This document shows, piece after piece, positions 13,237 to 25,373 of a stretch of 64,000 nt of DNA (positions are counted from its first letter, which is position 1; each line of letters starts with the position of its first letter). The notes under the pieces are model-generated. The model was not told where the DNA came from. It saw only the letters and a program-made list of their open reading frames with translations, and did not search any database. The DNA is from Tetradesmus obliquus. Lineage: Eukaryota > Chlorophyta > Chlorophyceae > Sphaeropleales > Scenedesmaceae. The position numbers and the translations under genes were made by a program. The stretch spans positions 2,406,501-2,470,500 of the forward strand of contig CP126205.1 in the NCBI GenBank assembly GCA_030272155.1. The letters run 5' to 3'.

Positions 13237-16200
13237 ATGGACGCGTTGGACGTACTCGGAGACTATCTTAGTGCTCTTGACCTGGTAAGCTTAGCCTGGA
13301 CTGCCAGCCATCCATTTCTGGCACAGCACAGCAACAGCCACCAAGCAGTTCTGCACCCTGTAGCTCTTCCACCTACTGCTTCCTTGTCCATAGAAAGCTG
13401 GAACAGGCGCGTACAGCGCAACAACAGACATGATGACAGCAGCAGCACGCTCCTGTCCTGTTTTCTGCTTGTTTGCTGATGCAGTTTTCGCCGTGGTGGC
13501 CCCTGCTGGCGCTCTGCTGCCTGGCAGTTGCTGCTGCTGCCATCTACAGCACAAGGCCGAAAACGCTTTACCTGGTAGACTTTGTGGCACAGCGGCCAGC
13601 TGACAGGTGAGCTGCGCAAGTATGTGACGTGCACATGAGAAGGTAAAGGCTATGAATATGTGGTCTGCACACCAGCAGTGCAGAAATATGAACTGCAGGC
13701 TCAGCGCAGCTGGCAGCGGTGTGGCGGCCACAAACTGATACCACACGCTGCTCTGCACACTTTGCTGTGTGGCTAGGCCAGCAGGCAGGAGAAAATGCAC
13801 GTCACATACCAGTGGTACAGCTACCTGCGTGTTCTGTGTAGCATGGGCACGCGCAAGCAAACAGCAGGGCTTGCTGGGCGGGCATAACTCTGTTACAGTT
13901 GCTTACAGTATTTGAGCATGCACGCTGCTTGCCACTAAAGCTTGTACTGCTTGCTGTGTGTGGCCATCCGCTGCTGTCCATTCAAAACTGTTCATGCCAT
14001 CATGCTACAGCTGGGCCAACAGCAGGGAGAGGCTGCATGAGAGCACGCTGCAGAGCAATTTTTTTTCAAAAGAGTCGCTGCAGTTCCAGCAGAAGGTGCT
14101 CTATGCATCAGGCATGGGGCCCGCCACTTATGCGCCAGACTGTGAGTGTGATCTGCTGGATTTTGTTGTCATAGCGTCTATTGATGACAAGGGTGCTGCA
14201 CTTCCAGTGCTGCACAACGCTTGTGCTTGAGCTAGGTTTCAACTGTAGCAGACGTAGCAGCTGTGGATGGTTCAACAGAAGCCGTCGTCAACTACATTTT
14301 TGTCCAGACCAGCAAGCACTGCTTTACCACAGCAGCATGCTTGTCACCAGCGTGCCAGGTCAAATCAAGCACCGTCCCTAAAACCTAGAGCGATGTTTAC
14401 ATGCATGTCATACATCCATGGACAATCGTCCATGTCCCTGGTCGGTGACCCACCGGCGGCAGACTGCTGCTACCAATGTTGCAACACAATCACATGCACC
14501 TCCCCTTCTTCGGCCTCTTTCCGCAGGGCAGCACAGCTTCCCCCAGGACATCAGCACCAGCAAACAAATTGTTGGGAGCAGCACGATGTCAATCATGCTG
14601 TGACACACCTATCTCCGCCTCCCATCTCCTTGTTTGCTGCGCAGGGCTGCACAACTTCCCGCAGGACACCAGCACCGGCAAGGCACGCCTGGAATTTGAG
14701 AGCGTGGCTATCAAGGCAGCACAGTGAGTAGATATATTCTAGAGTTACATGGTGTGCAAGCAAGGCAGCACAGTTTGTGAGGATCGAGAACGTAGCCATC
14801 AAAGCAGCACAGTGAGTGCGGCAGCCACAAGCTGCTTCTTTTGTGTGCAGGCCCTGCCATGCGCTGTGTAGATATGCACATGCTGCGTTGCCACATGATG
14901 TGTGCTGCTTCATCACGCCCCGCAAACTTTGGTGATGTTGGCATGCACATATGATGAGCACGCTTTGTTCGCACTGGCGTGCATCATCACCGCTTGTACC
15001 TTGCTGCTGTTGCTGCTGCTGCTGCTGGCCCACACTCTCCTGCTGTTGTTCTGCGTGCTCTTGCAGGGACCTGCTGCAGCGCACTGGTGTGCCGGCCAGT
15101 GCCATCGGCGTGGTGGTTGTCAACAGCAGTGTGTTCTGCCCCACTCCCAGCCTGGCAGCGCAGCTGATGAACCACCTGAACCTGAGCACTAAGACGCTGC
15201 ACTACAACCTGGGAGGCATGGGCTGCGCAGGTGAGCCCAAAAACGGCGTCTGTTGGTGTTGTGTTATGTTGATTCAAATGCTTGTCATCCCACGGCAGCT
15301 GATGAACCACTTGAATCCGAGCCCCAGAACACCACACCACAATCTGGGAGGCATGGGCTGCGCAGGTAAGCAAGTGCAGAACCTTGAAAGCTCTGAATTT
15401 TCAGCAATAGCAGCACTGCATAGAGCACAGTGGCCTGAGCGAAGGCCGATACTACAGCACCACAGAACCAACTGCCGCCTGCCTCCGCCATGCAACACAC
15501 CCTTTCTTCGCCCTCCTCCTCCTTGCAGCCAGTCCCATTTCCATTGAGCCCGCGCTGCTGCTGCACCCCAGTGGCTATGCAATGGTGGTTTCCACTTCCT
15601 ATTGCATGCAGTGGTTCGAGTCGCTTGTGCCCGTGACGCATGCTCTGCAGCGGACGTCATGCATCAAGCATACACACCTCGTACATGGCCCCCCGACTCG
15701 CCCAAATGAGGAATGCTCTGTGAATTTATGACACCTTCTCTCAAAAAAATGCACATTTGTTGTGTGCTGCTGCCGCAGCCAGCCCTATATCGATTGAGCT
15801 GGCTCAGCAGGCGCTGCTGCTGCGCCCCGGCAGCTATGCGCTGGTGGTGTCCACTGAGGTCGTCACGCAGTCCATCTACAAGGGCACGCAGCGCAGCATG
15901 CAGGTGGCAAACGTGCTGTTCAGGTGGGATTGGGGTGTTGTACTGTCTGTTTGTATGTAGCTTAAGCACAGCCCTGTGTGTATGTGTACAAGGGCACGCA
16001 GCGCAGCGTGCAGGTGACCAACGTGCTGTTCAGGTGAGCCTGCTTGGCAAAAATAACATGTTTAAACTGTTCAGGTCAAACTGAGCACGCTGTGTGTGGG
16101 CAGGGCGCATGCACCATGCCGTGCTGTCTGTACGGGTGCGTGTGTGCTTCCCCGCCTGTAGCGTGTGCAGACTTGAGCTGGGAAGCTGCTGCAGCTGCGA

Positions 16201-16500
16201 CTTTAACTATCAATGCTGCTGCTGCTGCCGCCTTGCAGGTCTGGGGCAGCTGCCATTCTGCTGACCAACAGGCGCAGTGAGGCTAGGTGCGTGGCACTGT
16301 CATAAGCCAACAACCACCAGATGCCAGATGCCCACTTTTACAGATGTATGCTGCAACATATGACCCTAGAAGCTGTATGACGTGTGTCATTGGTTGGTGG
16401 GCTGCATTCCCAGCGCACCGTCCGGTAGTATTCCACACACACACTAGTTACCCAGCTGCATTTGCTTGACGCAGGTGCCAAGCACCGGCTGCCATCTTCA

Positions 16501-16531
<31 letters not shown>

Positions 16532-19471
16532 AGGCGTGCCAAGTACAACTTGCACTGCCTGGTGCGCACCAACCTTATGGCAGAAGATGCTGCGTATGGT
16601 GCAGCACAGGAGCTGGAGGATGGCCAGGGCATAAAGGGCATCAAGCTGTCAAAGGATCTTCCTAAGATCGCAGGTGAGCAGTGGTTTGTATGAGCTATGT
16701 TGCAGTTTGTTGTGCTAGATGGGCTGATTGCGATGGGCAGGGCATCAAGGGCATCAAGCTGTCAAAGGACCTGCCCAAGATTGCAGGTGAGGGTCAATGT
16801 TGCACTCATATGTAGCTGTGTATTACTCTTGTGTGAAGTGGTATCGTATGCCGCAGCACAGGAGCTTGAAGATGGCCAGGGCGTCAAGCTGTCCAAGGAT
16901 CTTCCTAAGATCGCAGGTAGGCAATCACATGTTTCACTCACTTACAGCTCTGTGATGTTATGTGAAATAAAATGGTATGGTGTGGCACAGGAGCTGGAGG
17001 ATGGCCAGGGCATCAAGCTGGCAAAGGACCTGCCCAAGATTGCAGGTGGGCTGTCTGACTTTTAAGATACTATGCGATCCTGTCAGCCGCCGACTGCTTT
17101 GTAGCTGGCTGTGTTGTTTAGAGCCTCCAGCTGTTCAAGGACCTGCCAAAGATTGCAGGCGATGCAGCAGCCCTCGGCACATTTGTCACAGCCTGCGTGC
17201 AACGTGATGGCAGCAACTACCAGCAGCATACACGTAGTCTGCTCGCCACACACCAGCCGTGTTGTTTCACATGAATCATGCGTGTCCAGTAGATCAACAC
17301 CCAGGCCCTGCATGCTTGGCTCCGTCACAACACATCTCACTTTGGTCATGTTCCGAGCCCCCAACAACCTGTCGCACCTTGTCACATACACAGCCAAGGC
17401 GCTGCGGCTCAACTTCACTGAGCTGCTGCCCAAGGTCATGCCGCTGCGGGAGAAGGCCACCTTTGCCGCCAATCTTATCAGCCGTAAGGTGCTGCGCCGC
17501 CACGGCGTGAAGCCATACCGGCCGGACCTGCAGAAGTGCGCCGACCACATCTGCATACACACAGGTGAAGGCGCCAGACGTTGAGTAGAGGAGTGTTGGA
17601 GTCGAGTCCTGCATTGTACGACTCCTAAAGCTGTGCATGAACACAATGCAGGCCTCTTCAACATAGCCGCGGCTGTTACAGCATGAACAATCTGCTGCTG
17701 CTGGTCTGCCGCATCCCCTCTGTCATGTGCATGCAGGCGGCAAGGCTGTGATTGATAGCATTCAGATGCTGATGTGTCACCTGCTGCATTCTCATGTGTG
17801 TGGTATTACACACCCCCTTTCTGCGTTGCGTGTCTGCAGGTGGCAAGGCTGTGATTGACGGCATCCAGAAGGAGCTGGGCCTGCCACCCAGCTATGTGGA
17901 GCCAAGCAGGGCCAGCCTCTACCGCTACGGCAACACAAGCTGCAGCAGCATCTGGTGCGTGTTATTTTCTTGTTATGGCAGTGTTACCAAGGTGTTATAC
18001 GTAATTCAAACAAAGTGGCAGAGTAGGCCTCAGGTGGAGCCCAGCAGGGCCAGCCTGTACTGCGACGGCAACAACAGCTGCAGCAGCATCGGATGCGCAT
18101 TATTTTGTGCTGTTATAACAGTGTTACATGTCAAACAAAGTGGCAGAGCAGGCCTCAGGAGGAGCCACGTTTGCATGGGCAGCAGCGGGTGGTGCTCGCA
18201 AGGCATTGCAAAGTGCATTGCTTTTGTCACCAGCGCATACACTGCATGTGTGAACCTGGGCTCCTGTAGCATTGCCAAAAAAACTGCATACACAACAAGA
18301 TTGTGGCACCCAGCAGCAACGTCTGTAACTAATAACGAACCAGATCTTGCTGCTGAGTCAGCAGCTGCTCACCAGGCAGCTTCCGAATCAAACAGCGGAC
18401 TGGTGCCGCTACATGAGAAAACAAGTTTATATGTGCACACAGGTACGTGCTGGCGTACATTGAGAGCTTCCAAGGCTTGGCAGCAGGGCAGCGCGTGCTG
18501 CAGCTGGCCTTTGGCAGCGGCTTCAAGTGCAACAGCCTGGTGTGGGAGGCCAACAGGAGCTTCAAGTTTGAACACCCCGCGTGGCAGGTGGGCGCTGCTG
18601 CTGCTGCTGCTATGCTCAAGCACGCGGCTGTAAGACGGGCCACTTGCTCATTGGCAGTTGGCGTATAATTATGGCCCGCGTACATCAACTATTGTTGACC
18701 CAACCTAGGGTTAGCAGCTGCTAGCAAAGCATGCCTGCAGCACGCTGCTGTTGCTTTTGCTGCTGCTGCACTCTTGTCTTCTTATGTGCGTTCAGCCGTC
18801 ATTGAAACTACTCATGACAGTCCGCTGCTGCTGCTGCTGCTCTGCAGGGCTTTGACCTGGCAGCCATGTATGCTGACCTGCACGTGATGGAGGGAAAGTT
18901 GAAGGAGCTGCTGGCTGAGATGGCTGCTGACAAGGCAGCAGCAGCAGCAGCGGGAGATAAGGAGCGCCAGCAGGATGCAGCAGCTGTGCTGAGTGAGTCA
19001 TGGGCTGCCTCAGAACCAGGGTGGCAAAGTATACAAAGACGCCCAGCGCAACACTTGCCAGCTTGAGTTCAAAAGATTGCTGTGCTGCCCAGAGATGGGC
19101 ATGGGCTTGACATGTGCTTCCATGTATTACATCCTGCGTGGTGTGTTGCATTTTGTGTCGCCGCAGCAGCATGTTTGCTGCGATGCCGATGCGCCGATAC
19201 TCCAGCAGCCTTTGCCCACACTGTCCTTCCTGATCCTGCTGCCCGTCTCTTGTCTGCAGCGGACATGACTGCAGCTGACCTGACTGCGGAATGCTCATTG
19301 AACCACTACGTGCGCACAGCAGCAGACACACCTTCAGCAGACTCGATGGCTGCAGTGGACCAAGGTGTGCGCACAGCAGCAGGCTTGATTGCAGCAGATT
19401 CGGAGGACCAAGATGTGCAAACAGCAGCAGACCAGCACAGCATCAGCCCAGCTGGCCCAGGTCAGAAGTAA
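13237..19471 (+). CDS. KCS: 3-ketoacyl-CoA synthase (FAE1/type III polyketide synthase-like)
   Basis: Condenses malonyl-CoA with long-chain acyl-CoA in the first step of fatty-acid elongation at the ER. Likely exons: 13237-13284, 13485-13606, 14011-14141, 14645-14723, 15067-15230, 15779-15923, 16239-16286, 16534-16673, 17159-? (unclear), about 17395-17564, 17840-17954, 18443-18587, 18848-18992, 19260-19471. The protein starts [16 protein letters not shown], has a hydrophobic segment in exon 2, then [10 protein letters not shown] typical of the family. The nucleophile is the Cys of NLGGMGCAG, the catalytic His lies in HICIHTGGKAV and the Asn in [11 protein letters not shown]. The splice path between 17159 and 17395 is uncertain, since the direct reading meets a stop near 17270. 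The last 70 residues (Ala/Thr/Asp-rich) have no family match and may be a lineage extension. At least six introns carry echoes of neighbouring exons. Confidence 0.88.
14522..14818 (+). repeat. Echoes of both ends of KCS exon 4
   Basis: A decayed copy of the exon-4 start (acceptor plus GxHxFPQDxSTxK) lies at 14522-14570, before the real exon at 14645. A copy of the exon-4 end (VAIKAAQ with its CAGTGAGT donor) lies at 14764-14818, just after it. One exon is therefore echoed on both sides, each time including the nearest splice site. Confidence 0.8.
15298..15370 (+). repeat. Echo of the KCS active-site exon end
   Basis: About 70 bases encoding LMNHLN...[10 protein letters not shown] and the donor GTAAGC repeat the end of the exon at 15067-15230, which ends GTGAGC. 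The copy retains the nucleophilic Cys codon, so alternative donor use would change which block precedes the intron. Confidence 0.85.
15529..15602 (+). repeat. Acceptor-side echo of KCS exon at 15779
   Basis: CTTGCAG followed by [23 protein letters not shown] repeats the start of the exon at 15779-15923 with several replacements, in the same intron. Confidence 0.8.
15985..16036 (+). repeat. Donor-side echo of KCS exon ending 15923
   Basis: Bases encoding [16 protein letters not shown] plus GTGAGC repeat the end of the exon at 15779-15923, which encodes [16 protein letters not shown] and ends GTGGGA. The echo has the stronger donor of the two. Confidence 0.85.
16723..17160 (+). repeat. Four echoes of the KCS exon end [10 protein letters not shown]
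   Basis: After the real exon end at 16673, further copies of [16 protein letters not shown] with a following GTGAG/GTAGG/GTGGG donor end at about 16786, 16916 and 17045. A fifth copy ([10 protein letters not shown]) ends at 17158 and serves as the acceptor AG for the next exon. The first copy's donor and the last copy's acceptor lie at the same codon (GCAG|G), so splicing between them restores the original reading exactly. Confidence 0.88.
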
Positions 19472-20593
19472 GCTCTGCTCCCTATGGTGCTGCGGCGCTA
19501 TGAAGAGCGCTCTAAGACAGCAACTGTACTGCTCTTGGTCTGTGGTGGCAGCTCAGGCCGCCTTGAGCTGGGAGCAGAGCTAGCACAATCCTGGTGGCTG
19601 CTGCAGCGGCGGCTTCATGCTGGTGCTGTTTTGAAGGTGATGGTGTGCAGACTAGCAGCCTGCATGTATCCTGGCTGAGGTTTGTATATGTTTGTGGTTT
19701 GATTATAGCTGATTGGGCATTTGACTCAATGCAAAGTCAGCGCAGCAGCGGCTGCTCAGCCTCGTATACTGCAAGCAATGTGACTGTCAAGCATAGCTGC
19801 AGCAGCAGTCAAGCAGGGCGAACATCGGGCACAGAGTTCATTAGTTGCATTGAAGTGTGGTGATGCCTTGCCATGCACGCTAGTTGAACAAGACTGGCGC
19901 TATTGAAGCAGTCTAGTTGCCTAAGAAAGAGCAGACATTCCGCAAATTCAAGACTTGCAGTTACATGTGGAGTGGAAGACAGTATGGTCACATGGTGGTT
20001 ACGTTTGCTGTAGCTGTACATTGTGGGTTGGTTGGCTAGCTTGGCATTGGCTTATGCTGCATAGCCGTCACATCAAGGGCGTGAATGGGAGCATTTGTAG
20101 GTAGGGCACTTGAGTAGAGTGGCATCCTGAGTTTGCATTACAGCAGAACCATATTGTGGCATGGTATGGTTGTCGTACTGGGATGCCAATTGCGTGTAAT
20201 TTTCTTGATTTGAATGTGGTGTCAGTGCAAGAAACGCCACCTGCCTGCGTTGCAGCGCCTCTGCGCAGCAGCTCCAGCAATATCCGTATTGTTGATGTTG
20301 GTGTGGTTGCTGCTGGTTTGGACTGCAGTATAGCTACGGGTTGTAGCCTTTCGGACAGTGTACGGCAGAGGGGTTGAACCACCTGCTGCCTTGAAATTCC
20401 AGCTTTGAGAAATGTTGCCTGATCCCCACGCGCCACACCATGCAGCTGGTAGCCTTTGATGATGTTGTGCGCGACTGCTGCATGCGTGGCTTGCCCATTT
20501 CGTGCATACAACTTGCTGCCGCATACAAAGCTTGTTGCAGCGTTTGCAGCATGTGGGGCGGTTTGGGTCCAGTGGTTGCGTCATTTCGTAAAG

Positions 20594-20689
20594 TGGCCAA
20601 GCATTACTGGCAGTAGGTTGCATTTTGTGCATTTTCAGCTGTGGCCAAGCAATGCTGGCAGTAGGTTGCATTTTGTGCATCTTCAGCTG
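20594..20689 (+). repeat. 48-bp tandem pair
   Basis: Two adjacent copies of a unit beginning TGGCCAAGCA and containing GGCAGTAGGTTGCATTTTGT differ at three or four bases. They lie between genes, with no splice site involved that I can see. Confidence 0.8.
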
Positions 20690-21748
20690 TGCATTTCTTG
20701 AACCTTGTAGCTTCCATCAGCTGCACAGCTCGGATGTGTTGGGTGACATGAAGTAGCGAGCAGCAGGCTCGTGATGATTGTTACTGTAGCGCAGCATGTT
20801 TGATTGCCTAGGTGCATTGCTTAGTGTGCGATTAGCAGCTCCGCAAGCTGTTCTCTGTGCACATGTGGTCGCAGCATCACTTGCAAAAAGTTGATTCACA
20901 TGTGCAATATGATATTGTGCTCTTTGCTGCCTGCGCCTCAAGCTCACCATACTGCCAGTGCATGTAGCGTGCAGCAAAGCCGGCATCAGGAGCAGCCGCT
21001 GTGCATGGCTATAACCTTATACGGGGGGTGTTGTGTTACAAGTGTGTTACAAGTGTGTTGCGAGTTTGTTGCCAGATTCAAGTTGTAACAAGGTTGCTAC
21101 AGTGTGCTCAGCTCTTCTAGAATTCCTTTGAAGGGAGATCTCCTGTTCTTAAAATTGCTGTGCTGCTGACTCAATGAGCAGTAGGTTGCTAGGTTGCCAC
21201 CAAGCCATGCTGCCGCTGACATGCATTCATGAGTACTCCAGCAGTAACCATGAAACTGGAGAATATACAGCACTGCACACAAGCAACTGCACACTTGCAC
21301 AAGCAATGCACAGACCTTCAAACAACACTCCAATCCAATACACGTTATCAGCAAGCCAAAGCGATGCTATGCCCATGAGACAGCAACGCTGCTGAGTTCA
21401 CTCGCAAGATGCAGCGCTGCCGCCCAGCAACACTGTTGTGTTGTGGCACAACACAAAGAAACCAGATTGCGCCGGCAACCTCCTGGGCACGCATGTGACA
21501 CAATCGCTGCTGCCACCAACCTCAGGATACGTGCCCACGCAGACATGCGTGCCTTTTCACCACATGTATATGTGCTCTGGGTGTTCTGGGCGTTCACAGA
21601 TGTGCTGAAGTGCACATCACCAGGAGCTCTGCTTCATGTTCAATGTCATCTTGACCCCTACCCTCTAGTCAGTGATCTTTGTGGACGGGCAGGGGACAAA
21701 TTGATTTAAAAGCACTAGTACTGCAGCTAGATCTAGCCGTCACGGCAA

Positions 21749-21753
21749 TTACA
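21749..21753 (-). promoter_or_regulatory. TGTAA poly(A) signal of the nitroreductase gene
   Basis: TGTAA on the minus strand, about 300 bases past the stop at 22055. Position is plausible but not unique. Confidence 0.4.
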
Positions 21754-22054
21754 TGCCACACACAAGCCAGGTAACAAGCCGTGTCACTGCAGCAACACCA
21801 CCCTGGGTAGATGTAAGATTATCTATCAATAACCAACGCAAACAGCAGCCTAGCTGTCAGCACCGGCAGGAGCCGCACACAGTCAGCCCTTCACTGCCCA
21901 GCACAACAGCCGCTCAACCAATTCTGCTGCTGCTGTCACCGCACTGCACTGCTACCCCCAGCCCAGTAACAATCTGGGCAGCTAGCACAGTCAGCGTCCA
22001 GCTGCTGCACTGCTAAAACCAGGTATCCAAGCAGCCACAGCAGGAACTCATGAA

Positions 22055-23644
22055 TCACTGCAGCCACAGCACTTTCTCGTCCAGCTCCTGCCGCCGCGGC
22101 CTGTAGCCCGCCAGCCGCTCCTGCTGCCCCTGCCCCACCACGAACACCCCCAAGCACCTGTCCCCTTTTGCCGCATCAATCTGCAGCAGCTCATGCATCT
22201 CTGGGGCATCTCGAGCTGCAGGCTGCCAGCTAGACCAGTAGCCATGCACACCCATGCTGCTGCCGACCAGGGCCATGTTTTGTACTGCGCAGGCCACTGC
22301 TGCAATCTCCTCCCACTCCGGTACTTCTTGGTGTCGCTTCAGGCAGATAGCAATGTAACAGTGCACCTGCACGGCACATGTTTGTTACATGTTAGTAACA
22401 TGTAACAATTTACTCCCATGTTGCTGCAATCTCCTCCCACTGGGGCAGCTTCTGGTGGCGTTTGAGGCACTTTAGATAAGCATATGTTTATGTTGGGAGA
22501 TGGCAATGTAGCAGTGCACGTGCACGGCTTGGTATGATTACTCACAAAAAGCTTATCATGCGGTTTGTCTGAATTTGCGCACCTTGGGCCAGTCCTTGGC
22601 TTGCTTGCGCCGCAGCTTGGCCACTGTTGCCTCAGCCTTCTCCGGCTCCAGCCGCTGCTGGCACAGCTCAATGGTCAGCTCCTCAAACGCGGCCTTGGCT
22701 GCTCCAGACAGCACCACAAAGTGCCACGGCTGCAGGAAGGCACCACAGAAACGGATGAACAACAGAGGATACAGAGAGGTTTGAGAACTGCCCAGCGAAT
22801 GCTTGCACAGCACACGCTGTGACGAAAGGGAGAAAAGGTTGCCGTGTAAACATTGCGGTATTCCGCAGCGCTGCAAATGCATTGCAGACTTTTCAGCTGC
22901 TTCAGGACGGATTGGTGACCTGCAGGTTAAATCTGCTACTCTGCGTCCCCAGAATCACTGCTGCTGCTGCTGCTGCTGCTGCCACACAAACACAGCTGCT
23001 TTGGTTGGCTGCACTGCTGTCAAGCAACAGCATACCTCTGTCAGTTTGTGTGTTGGGGCCCAGCGTGCTGCATCCAGCATCGTAGCAAGCTGCTGCTTGC
23101 TGATGGCGCCAGCTTCTCCTGCAAAGGACAGGCCAGGTAGCCACATAGTTGACATGCCATGTGTCAGGTAGCATGATTCATACAGACACACAAGGAATGC
23201 AGTCAACACACTCACACAGCGTCATGATAGTGTGCTGCCACTGCCACTGCCACTGCTGCTGGCACTGCTGCGGAAGGTCCACTTGCAGTTGCTGTTGTAT
23301 AAGTGTAAAGCAATTGCTGCACACGTTGCTGTGCATTGCTGCTTTTGCTTCTGCATCTGCTGCTGCTGCTGCTGCTGCTGTCCCTCACCCTCACCTGTCA
23401 TGTCTTTGGGGAACACCGAGCGCCGGGTCTTAATCAGCTCTAACACCTGGCTGGGGTTCAAGCTGCTAGGTGTTGACCCGCCAGCTGCATTGCCACTGTC
23501 TTGCTGCAGGATCCACTGAGCTAGTCCTGCAAGCAGCACGATTGCAATTGCTATGCCTGCGACTGGGAGCCATGCTGATACGGGTGGTGGAAACAGTGTG
23601 GCCACAGTGGCAACTGCTGCTGCACCAGTGGCCAGCAGCAGCAT
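22055..23644 (-). CDS. Nitroreductase-family flavoprotein with N-terminal membrane segment
   Basis: Nitroreductase-like enzymes bind FMN and reduce nitro compounds, quinones or related substrates with NAD(P)H; the substrate here is unknown. Four exons: 23395-23644, 23036-23118, 22583-22729 and 22055-22336, total 762 bases, 253 residues. The first 50 residues are hydrophobic (MLLLATGAAAVATVATLFPP, then AIAIVLLAGLAQWIL), suggesting a membrane anchor. Family signatures follow: LIKTRRSVFP at the start of the fold, AARWAPTHKLTEPWHFVVL across the exon 2/3 junction, and WEEIAAVACAVQNM in exon 4. All junctions keep frame. An echo of exon 4's start lies in intron 3. The start at 23644 follows an AG that could also be an acceptor, so an upstream first exon is possible. 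Confidence 0.8.
22424..22482 (-). repeat. Echo of nitroreductase exon 4 start
   Basis: On the minus strand, LKRHQKLPQWEEIAA repeats RHQEVPEWEEIAA at the start of exon 4 (22336 downward). The copy lies in the preceding intron and has lost the frame after 15 codons. Confidence 0.8.
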
Positions 23645-24346
23645 GCTGCCACCCCTGCACACAACAGCACACCACAGATGTGCTTGTTGAAAACTTGTAT
23701 AGCGGTACATCTAGGCAAATCCTCGTACCAATGATGCTGATGCTGATGCTGATGCTGATGTGTGGTGAATGCTGCAGCATCCACCGACTGGACCAGTGAG
23801 ATTATGACTGGCAGTCAGCTGCATCCTGATATGCTATATCAGCGGTGAGGGGTTGGCCAGACGCAGCACAAGCGATAATCTTTTCAACGAACTTTGATTG
23901 CCGTGACAAACAGACAAGCTGCAAGATGCCGTCAGTCACCAGCAGACAACAGCAGCACACCTGTCCTGCTGCTGCTGATTGTGCATGCTGCGTAGCTCCT
24001 GTGATTGTTTGCGGAGTGCGGTGTTGCGAGGACTGACAAAAGCTTTGGCAAAGGACTGCTGTTTCACAGAATGCGCATGGTTAACAGTGCTGGCGCGTGT
24101 CTGGCGAGTACGTAAAGACTGCATGAAGCAAGGCAACCGATGTCAACACGAGAACTGACTTCAATCCTGTAGCAACAAACATATACGCGACTGATCATCA
24201 CGTAAGAGTGACGCAGCTCCGTCTGCGGTGTCTTAGAACACATTACAACCCACGAAAGCCCTGGTCGTGCAGGAGGCCTTGTACGAGCGCGATGCTGGTC
24301 TGTTTGTCATTGTTCTTCCTGCGTTATATTGAAATTAGTATGGGAA
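23645..24346. promoter_or_regulatory. Head-to-head intergenic region, nitroreductase / ENGase
   Basis: About 700 bases between two divergent start codons, likely holding both promoters. A (GATGCT)n-like hexamer run sits at 23729-23762. I see no clear TATA box. Confidence 0.4.
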
Positions 24347-25327
24347 ATGTTGGCAGTTACGCGCAAGACTCCCGGAGCAGTACATCTGCTGCCTAGGAGC
24401 AGAACTGCTGCGATCGCTGCAGCAGCTGCCATAGCTGGCAGCATAACCACAGCATGCGTGCTGACAGGCAACACGCCATACGGCCTGTACTGCAAAGGCA
24501 GGCGGTGGCTGGCTAGGACGCAGCAGCAGGTGGGTGCTGCTGACCTGTCAGAAGTTGGGAACTGCAGGGGAGTGGGGGTCCGCACATGGGTGATCAGGCA
24601 TTCGTGCAGGGCAGGACTTTCTGTCACGTTCAAAGTAACAGCATCTAAGACCCCACCCTCAGCACGGTGCCTCACAGCACCCTGCAGGTCTTCACGTGAC
24701 AATGTGTTTAAACACGCGTGCTGTGCATGTGCATGTCGACAGCTCAGCTTGTCTGCACCACCATGACAGCTGGTGTATGCTATGCCCTAATATTTATCGC
24801 TCTGTCGCTCTTTCTTTGGGATGGATTCGAGTTCCTGCAAGCTGCCCGATTTCGAAGCAGATGAGGGCCAGCCGTGGCCAGCAGCCGGCTTCCCTGGGCA
24901 GCCCTGTCTGCATGAACTCCTTTCCTGGGAAAGCCCTGACCCAACCTCGCGCTGCCCTTGTGCTGCTTCTGTTGTTCTTGCATTGTTCCTGCAAGCAGGC
25001 CTCTGAGTTTGAGGCAGATGAAGGGGAGCCGTGGCCAGCAGATGGCTTCCCTGCCCTCCCCCCCCCCCGGCTGCAGGCCTCTCGCCAGAGTAGCAGAGCT
25101 GCTGACTCATGGCAATTTGTGCATAAAAATTCTGTCATGGGAAGCACCTTTGACCCATCTCCCGCTGCCTCTGCCACTTCCCACTGCGTTTGTTGTTCCT
25201 GCATTGTTCCTGCAAGCTGCCTGAGTTTGAAGCAGATGAAGGGGAGCCGTGGCCAGCAGGCGGCTTCCCTGGCCCACCCCGCTGCAGGCCCCTCACCACA
25301 GTGGCAGAGCTGCTGACGTGGCAGCCC

Positions 25328-25373
<46 letters not shown>

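Larger units (their letters stand above)
19472..22054. other. Convergent intergenic region, KCS to nitroreductase
   Basis: No convincing coding segment. Composition is less CTG-rich than the genes. It contains a 48-bp direct repeat pair at 20594-20689 and a TTACA (TGTAA on the minus strand) at 21749-21753 that fits the nitroreductase 3' end. KCS may have a long 3' UTR here. Confidence 0.5.

Noticed and set aside
19672..21700. Possible extra gene in the KCS-nitroreductase gap
   Set aside because: Frames on both strands are short, lack recognisable motifs and do not connect through plausible splice sites.
24329..24346. Start of ENGase at 24329
   Set aside because: The codon there is TTG; the first ATG in the frame is at 24347, which I used instead.
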